From assembly GCA_023437715.1 (NCBI GenBank), contig JAEZFK010000042.1:34046-98045 (forward strand): a DNA stretch of 64,000 nt. The letters run 5' to 3'. The notes beneath the pieces were generated by a model. That model saw only the letters and a list, made by a program, of their open reading frames with translations. It was not told the DNA's origin and did not search any database. Of this stretch, positions 59,892 to 64,000 are shown in pieces (positions within the stretch are counted from its first letter, which is position 1; each line of letters opens with the position of its first letter). The stretch comes from Bacillota bacterium. GTDB taxonomy: Bacteria > Bacillota > Clostridia > Lachnospirales > Lachnospiraceae. Made by a program: the position numbers and the translations under genes.

Positions 59892-60620
59892 ATGAAAACA
59901 ATCATTATCGTAGAGGATGAATTCCGTATCAGACAGGGCCTTGCAAATTTAATCAATAAGGTGGACATGGGCTGCCGGGTGACGGGCGAGGCGGAAAACG
60001 GATATGAAGGCCTGAAGATGATCCAGGATATGAGGTGTGACATTGTAATAACGGATATTAAGATGCCGAAGCTGAACGGGCTGGATATGATTGAAAAGGC
60101 GAAGAAAATGGGAGTGGAGTCCACCTTCGTCATTTTAAGCGGCTATGCTGATTTTGAATACGCCAGACGGGGAATCGGGCTTGGCGTCAGGGAGTATCTC
60201 TTAAAGCCGGTAATGATCGCCGATGTGAAGAACTTACTTATGAAGCTGACGGCCGGAGACGGAGAGAAGCCTTCCTCTGATCCGGAGAAGGAGCGGTACT
60301 CCCTGGCGGTGCGGGAAATGGTGGCGGCCATAGAGGAGAACTATGGAATGCGCATAGGGCTGGATACCTTTTCTGAGAAATTCCGTCTGACCCCGGAGTA
60401 CTTAAGCAATTTATTTGCCAAGGAAACCGGCATGACCTTTTCCAATTATTTAAAGAAGATAAGAATTGAAAAGGCAAAGGAGCTGATCCTGGATTCGGAT
60501 ATGAAGATCTATGAAATCGCCTGCGCCGTGGGATATCCTGACCAGAAGTATTTTTCCAGGGTTTTTAAGGAATATACGGGAGTTTCCGCAAAACAGTTTG
60601 CCATAGACAGTTCATTTTAA
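59892..60620 (+). CDS. YesN-type response regulator (REC-AraC)
   Basis: A 242-residue regulator. The receiver (1-120) has IVEDEFRIR, phospho-accepting Asp in IVITDIKMPKLNG near residue 55 and Lys in LLKPV. The AraC DNA-binding domain (about 140-240) has LTPEYLSNLFAKETG and CAVGYPDQKYFSRVFKEY. It lacks the middle domain of larger YesN proteins. It should activate the importer operon that begins 89 bases downstream. GGAGGGG precedes the ATG. Confidence 0.92.
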   Translation: MKTIIIVEDEFRIRQGLANLINKVDMGCRVTGEAENGYEGLKMIQDMRCDIVITDIKMPKLNGLDMIEKAKKMGVESTFVILSGYADFEYARRGIGLGVREYLLKPVMIADVKNLLMKLTAGDGEKPSSDPEKERYSLAVREMVAAIEENYGMRIGLDTFSEKFRLTPEYLSNLFAKETGMTFSNYLKKIRIEKAKELILDSDMKIYEIACAVGYPDQKYFSRVFKEYTGVSAKQFAIDSSF

Positions 60621-60709
60621 TATTGTACACTTTTCTTAAGATATTGATATTTTTTTTAGGTACCATGGAAGCTATACTGAGGTCATAAAGAAAACAGGAG
60701 GGGCAATCA

Positions 60710-62023
60710 ATGAAAAAGAGATTTATGACACTTATGGCATTGGCGTTATCCGTAGGAGCGCTTACAGGCTGTGGAAGCAAGGCGGAATCATCGGCGCCGG
60801 CAGAGACGGCCACTACGGCACCGCCTGCCACAACGGCACAGGAGACCACAGCAGCAGGGTCTGAGGCTGGGGCTGAGGCTGAGGGCAGACAGGAAATTAC
60901 TTTCTGGCACTACATGTCAGAGGATAAGGAAGGCAAGTACGTAAAACAGGCGGTGGATGAGTTTAACAATTCCCAGGACGAGATCTGGGTAACGGCCCAG
61001 TATCTTCCGAGAGCCGAGCTCATGAAGCAGTATACCATCGGTGTTGTATCGGGAGAACTGCCTGACTGCGGAATGGTGGACAATCCGGACCACAATTCCT
61101 ATGCTTCCATGGGAGTTTTTGAGGACATTACCGACCTTTATAATTCATGGCCGGATGCTGATTTTATGGAGGGCTCCTTAAAGTCCTGCTACTATGAGGG
61201 AAAGCTGTATGGGCTTCCATGGGGAAATAACTGTCTGGGGCTCTTTTATAATCGGGAGCTGCTTGACGGGGCAGGGGTAGAGGTTCCCACCACCTGGTCA
61301 GAGCTGGAAGCCGCCTGTGAAAAGCTTACAACAGGCACGACCAAAGGGCTTGCGATTTCAGCCATCGGAACAGAGGAAGGCACGTTCCAGTACATGCCCT
61401 GGCTTTTATCCGCCGGCGGAAGCGTAAGTGATTTGACCTCAGAAAGCTCCAAGAAGTCCATGACGTTTTTAAAGTCCATGATTGATAAGGGATACATCAG
61501 CAGAGAATGCGTCAATTGGACCCAGGCGGATGCGGAGAAGCAGTTTGCATCCGGACAGGCGGCCATGATGATCAACGGTCCCTGGCAGTTTTCCGGGCTG
61601 GAAGCCGATGCTCCCGGACTTGATTACCGGGTAGCCCAGGTTCCGAAGGCAGATGACGGCGTTTATGCCTCTGTTTTAGGCGGGGAGAACGTAGCCATTT
61701 GTAAAAACGCAAATGTAGAAGCTTCCTGGAAATTCCTGACCTGGATGACAAGCAAGGAAAAATCACAGGAAATCTGCAAATCCATCGGCCGTTTTTCACC
61801 GAGGGCGGATGTGGATATTCAGATGATGTTTGCCGATGACCCGTTGAATTCCGTATTTGCAGAGGTTATGCCAAATGCCCAGTCCAGAGGACCGTCACCG
61901 GATTGGCCGGAAATTTCCGCAGCCATTTACACCGCCCAGCAGGAGGTTTTCACCGGTCAGAAAGATGTGGATGCCGCAATGACAGACGCACAGGCTAAGA
62001 TCGATAAATTAAATGCCCAGTAA
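60710..62023 (+). CDS. ABC sugar importer, substrate-binding lipoprotein
   Basis: A 437-residue extracellular family-1 solute-binding protein anchored by a lipid. The signal peptide ends in the lipobox ALTGC with Cys21, then a Thr/Ala/Glu-rich linker of about 40 residues. The mature domain starts ITFWHYMSEDKEG and has NNCLGLFYNRELLDGAG and GQAAMMINGPWQFSG, typical of maltodextrin or oligosaccharide binders. No ATPase gene is seen in the window; such importers often use a shared MsmX-type ATPase. Confidence 0.92.
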   Translation: MKKRFMTLMALALSVGALTGCGSKAESSAPAETATTAPPATTAQETTAAGSEAGAEAEGRQEITFWHYMSEDKEGKYVKQAVDEFNNSQDEIWVTAQYLPRAELMKQYTIGVVSGELPDCGMVDNPDHNSYASMGVFEDITDLYNSWPDADFMEGSLKSCYYEGKLYGLPWGNNCLGLFYNRELLDGAGVEVPTTWSELEAACEKLTTGTTKGLAISAIGTEEGTFQYMPWLLSAGGSVSDLTSESSKKSMTFLKSMIDKGYISRECVNWTQADAEKQFASGQAAMMINGPWQFSGLEADAPGLDYRVAQVPKADDGVYASVLGGENVAICKNANVEASWKFLTWMTSKEKSQEICKSIGRFSPRADVDIQMMFADDPLNSVFAEVMPNAQSRGPSPDWPEISAAIYTAQQEVFTGQKDVDAAMTDAQAKIDKLNAQ

Positions 62024-62036
62024 GAGAGCTTGAGAT

Positions 62037-62085
62037 GGTCCCATCGCATGTACAATGCTCCATTGTGATGTGATGGGACCTTTTA
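62037..62085 (+). terminator. Long hairpin between binding-protein and permease genes
   Basis: A stem of about 20 bp (62037-62057 with 62061-62080, few mismatches), loop CTC, followed by T4. It probably ends most transcripts and protects the upstream mRNA, giving more binding protein than permease. Confidence 0.7.
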
Positions 62086-62112
62086 TGCATAAAAAGGAAG
62101 GAGTGGTTCCAA

Positions 62113-63012
62113 ATGCGGGAGAGCAGACGGGAAAGAAAAGAACAGCTGATGGGGTACTGCCTCATCATGCCCGCGGTGATTTATATGCTTATATTCATCG
62201 GATATCCCATCATATATAACTGGATTATCAGCTTTCAGGATGTGACGGCGAAAACTCTTGGAAGCAAGGCGCGGGAATTTGCAGGGCTGAACAATTATAA
62301 GACGGTTTTCTCAGAGGCAGTATTCCGTGATTCATTACTGCATACGCTGATTTATACAATCGGCTGTCTGGTTATTCAGTTTTCTCTTGGCTTTGTGTTT
62401 GCCGTTTTTTTTGCCAGGAAATTCACGCTTTCAAAATATATCCGGGGCTTCATTGTAATCAGCTGGATGCTTCCGGTTACGGTCACTGCCCTGGTTTTTA
62501 AATTCATGCTTGCGGAGGGAAACGGGATCATTAATACCATTTTGCTGAATCTCCATATAATTAATAAGCCCGTAGGATGGCTGATTCAGGGAAAGACGGC
62601 GATGCTCGGGCTGATTATGGCAAATTCCTGGGTGGGAATCCCCTTTAACATGCTTCTGCTGACCACAGGGCTTAATAACATTCCCGGGGATATTTATGAG
62701 GCTGCCTCCATTGACGGGGCAAACGGGTTCCAGAAGTTTATGAGAATAACCATTCCCCTTTTAAAGCCGACCATCATGTCGGTGCTTGTGCTGGGCTTTG
62801 TACTGACCTTTAAGGTATTTGACCTTGTATACGTGATGACCGGAGGAGGGCCTGTTTCTGCCACGGAGGTGCTGTCCACCTATTCCTATAAGCTGTCCTT
62901 CCAGCTGTTCCACTTCGGAGAGGGCGCAGCCGTTGCAAATGTATTGTTTGTCTGCCTGTTTCTCGTTGCGCTGGTCTATTTGAGAACTATTTCAAAGGAC
63001 GAAGTGATGTAA
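62113..63012 (+). CDS. ABC sugar importer permease (MalF/UgpA type)
   Basis: A 299-residue inner-membrane permease with six helices. The N terminus reads LMGYCLIMPAVIYMLIFIGYP; the EAA loop that docks the ATPase is YEAASIDGANGFQKF. AGGAAGGAG precedes the ATG. Together with the following gene it forms the channel of the carbohydrate importer fed by the lipoprotein encoded at 60710. Confidence 0.92.
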   Translation: MRESRRERKEQLMGYCLIMPAVIYMLIFIGYPIIYNWIISFQDVTAKTLGSKAREFAGLNNYKTVFSEAVFRDSLLHTLIYTIGCLVIQFSLGFVFAVFFARKFTLSKYIRGFIVISWMLPVTVTALVFKFMLAEGNGIINTILLNLHIINKPVGWLIQGKTAMLGLIMANSWVGIPFNMLLLTTGLNNIPGDIYEAASIDGANGFQKFMRITIPLLKPTIMSVLVLGFVLTFKVFDLVYVMTGGGPVSATEVLSTYSYKLSFQLFHFGEGAAVANVLFVCLFLVALVYLRTISKDEVM

Positions 63013-63036
63013 TCATGCAGAAAGGAGCGCAGTAAA

Positions 63037-63873
63037 TTGAAGAAAATCCATTTATCCTATAAGCAGAGAAATGCCCTGCTGTGTATCATAGCCATATTGA
63101 TTGCCTGTGTGTTTTTGTTTCCGCTTTACTGGATCGTTATGAATTCCTTTAAGCTGGACAGCGAGATATTCGCAAGTACACCCACCTTATGGCCCAGGGA
63201 ATTTACCTTAAAGGCATACGGGGACCAGATGGGGAATCTGCAGACCACCATGAAAAATTCCGTATTAATTGCCGGAGGCTCCATGGCTTTATCTCTATGT
63301 CTGTCCGTGCCCGCGGCCTACGGACTGGCGAAATATCGGGTGAGGGGGATGAAAATATTTGTGCTGGTATTCTTGCTCACCCAGATGCTGCCCGCATCTC
63401 TGGTGCTCACGCCCCTGTTCTTAATATTTTCAAAGCTTAATATCTTAAATACCTACCTGGCGCCGATTTTGTCGACGGCAACCATATCCATCCCCTTTGT
63501 GGTGCTGATGCTTCGCCCCGGCTTTTTAAGCATTCCGGCAGAACTGGAGGATGCGGCTAAAATAGACGGCTGCAGTGGATTTGGCGCATTTTTCCGCATT
63601 GCAATTCCGATTTCAAAGCCCACGGTAATCACGGCGGCCTGCTTCAGCTTTGTGTTCGCATGGAACGATCTGGCCTACTCCATGACATTTAATACGAAAG
63701 AGGCCATGAGGCCCATGACCTCGGCCATCTATACTTTTATGAATCAATACGGAACCCAGTGGAACAGCATCATGGCATACGGGGTGCTGCTGATTTTGCC
63801 AAGCTGTCTGATATTTGTCACCATGCAGAAGTATATTGTAGAGGGGATGACCAGCGGTTCGGTGAAAGGATAG
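63037..63873 (+). CDS. ABC sugar importer permease (MalG/UgpE type)
   Basis: A 278-residue permease with six helices. FPLYWIVMNSFK near residue 30 and the EAA loop LEDAAKIDGCSGFGAF are typical of the MalG group. The start is TTG at 63037 with AAAGGAG ten bases upstream. It lies 24 bases after the first permease gene. Confidence 0.9.
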   Translation: MKKIHLSYKQRNALLCIIAILIACVFLFPLYWIVMNSFKLDSEIFASTPTLWPREFTLKAYGDQMGNLQTTMKNSVLIAGGSMALSLCLSVPAAYGLAKYRVRGMKIFVLVFLLTQMLPASLVLTPLFLIFSKLNILNTYLAPILSTATISIPFVVLMLRPGFLSIPAELEDAAKIDGCSGFGAFFRIAIPISKPTVITAACFSFVFAWNDLAYSMTFNTKEAMRPMTSAIYTFMNQYGTQWNSIMAYGVLLILPSCLIFVTMQKYIVEGMTSGSVKG

Positions 63874-63886
63874 AAGGAGACCAGCT

Positions 63887-63904
63887 ATGAAAAGTCAAGT
63901 ATAA
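63887..63904 (+). pseudogene. Broken start of the next operon gene
   Basis: AAGGAGA sits eight bases before an ATG, ideal for translation and placed as the next gene of the importer operon, but the frame reads MKSQV and then stops. Bases 63905-64000 are A/T-rich, carry no open frame and contain TATCGAT twice (about 63938 and 63988), unlike the coding sequence before. Insertion or deletion at about 63895 is a likely cause; the window ends too soon to tell. Confidence 0.4.
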
Positions 63905-64000
63905 ATTAGCAAGAGATTTCTTTTTTATATCGATGGTAAAAAAGGGTAACTTTAATAGAGCTCCCTAAGGGTGCATTTTCAAAATCTATCGATATTGGTA

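Noticed and set aside
1..64000. CRISPR arrays, rRNA genes, complete insertion sequences or prophage genes
   Set aside because: No regularly spaced repeat-spacer pattern, rRNA sequence, full transposase or phage structural gene was seen on either strand.

Overview
The window looks like chromosomal DNA from a spore-forming Clostridia species, most likely Lachnospiraceae (the Lacrimispora / Enterocloster / Hungatella kind). The reasons are an intact sporulation and housekeeping block (mazG, HU, rqcP, yabP, yabQ, divIC, spoIIE, tilS, hpt, ftsH), strong AGGAGG ribosome sites with frequent TTG and GTG starts, sigma-A style promoters, and many sugar-uptake systems paired with dedicated regulators. 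The assignment is inference: there is no rRNA or other marker here.

Layout. 1-618: the end of an ABC exporter. 823-5619: a malate module (malic enzyme, a KdgT-family carrier, a CitA/DcuS-type sensor kinase and its regulator). 5784-9517: RpiR regulator, beta-glucoside PTS permease and 6-phospho-beta-glucosidase. 9667-11532: a possible transposase relic, a sugar-phosphate isomerase-like TIM barrel and an SMC/RecF-like ATPase. 11681-19260 (minus strand): a seven-gene, nearly gapless operon with a two-component system, an amino-acid adenylation enzyme, a PLP decarboxylase, a carrier protein, an MBOAT acyltransferase and an SGNH protein. It resembles dlt with an inserted decarboxylase and is the best candidate for an undescribed system. 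19411-22700: a tandem-terminator leader followed by two overlapping MutS-like ATPases. 22746-29375: a LacI regulator and its likely regulon (YiaK-type reductase, permease, hydantoinase-like protein, HExxH protein). 29536-30876: a MATE exporter.

31207-32608: a frameshifted regulator-like gene. 33097-41773: a four-gene phosphorelay and c-di-GMP operon (hybrid kinase with Hpt, REC-HD-GYP, PAS-GAF-PAS-GGDEF-HD-GYP, Cache-HAMP-GGDEF). 41854-42834: a secreted metallo-beta-lactamase-fold protein. 42965-50450: the housekeeping and sporulation block. 50631-52893: a structured leader and a neopullulanase-like GH13 enzyme. 52978-53185: tRNA-Tyr and tRNA-Leu. 53722-57863: a MarR regulator and heterodimeric ABC exporter. 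58055-63873: a YesM/YesN-type two-component system and an ABC sugar importer. From 63887 the next gene starts with a good ribosome site but stops after five codons, so the right edge looks like a broken or inserted-into locus.

Several promoters can be read directly. They include the dlt-like operon promoter with 10-bp-phased direct repeats upstream, a LacI operator at the +1 of the YiaK-type operon, a spoIIE promoter with 21-bp spacing and a Spo0A-box match, and a putative sigma-E promoter nested inside a terminator hairpin before yabP. No CRISPR array, rRNA, complete IS or prophage was recognised.
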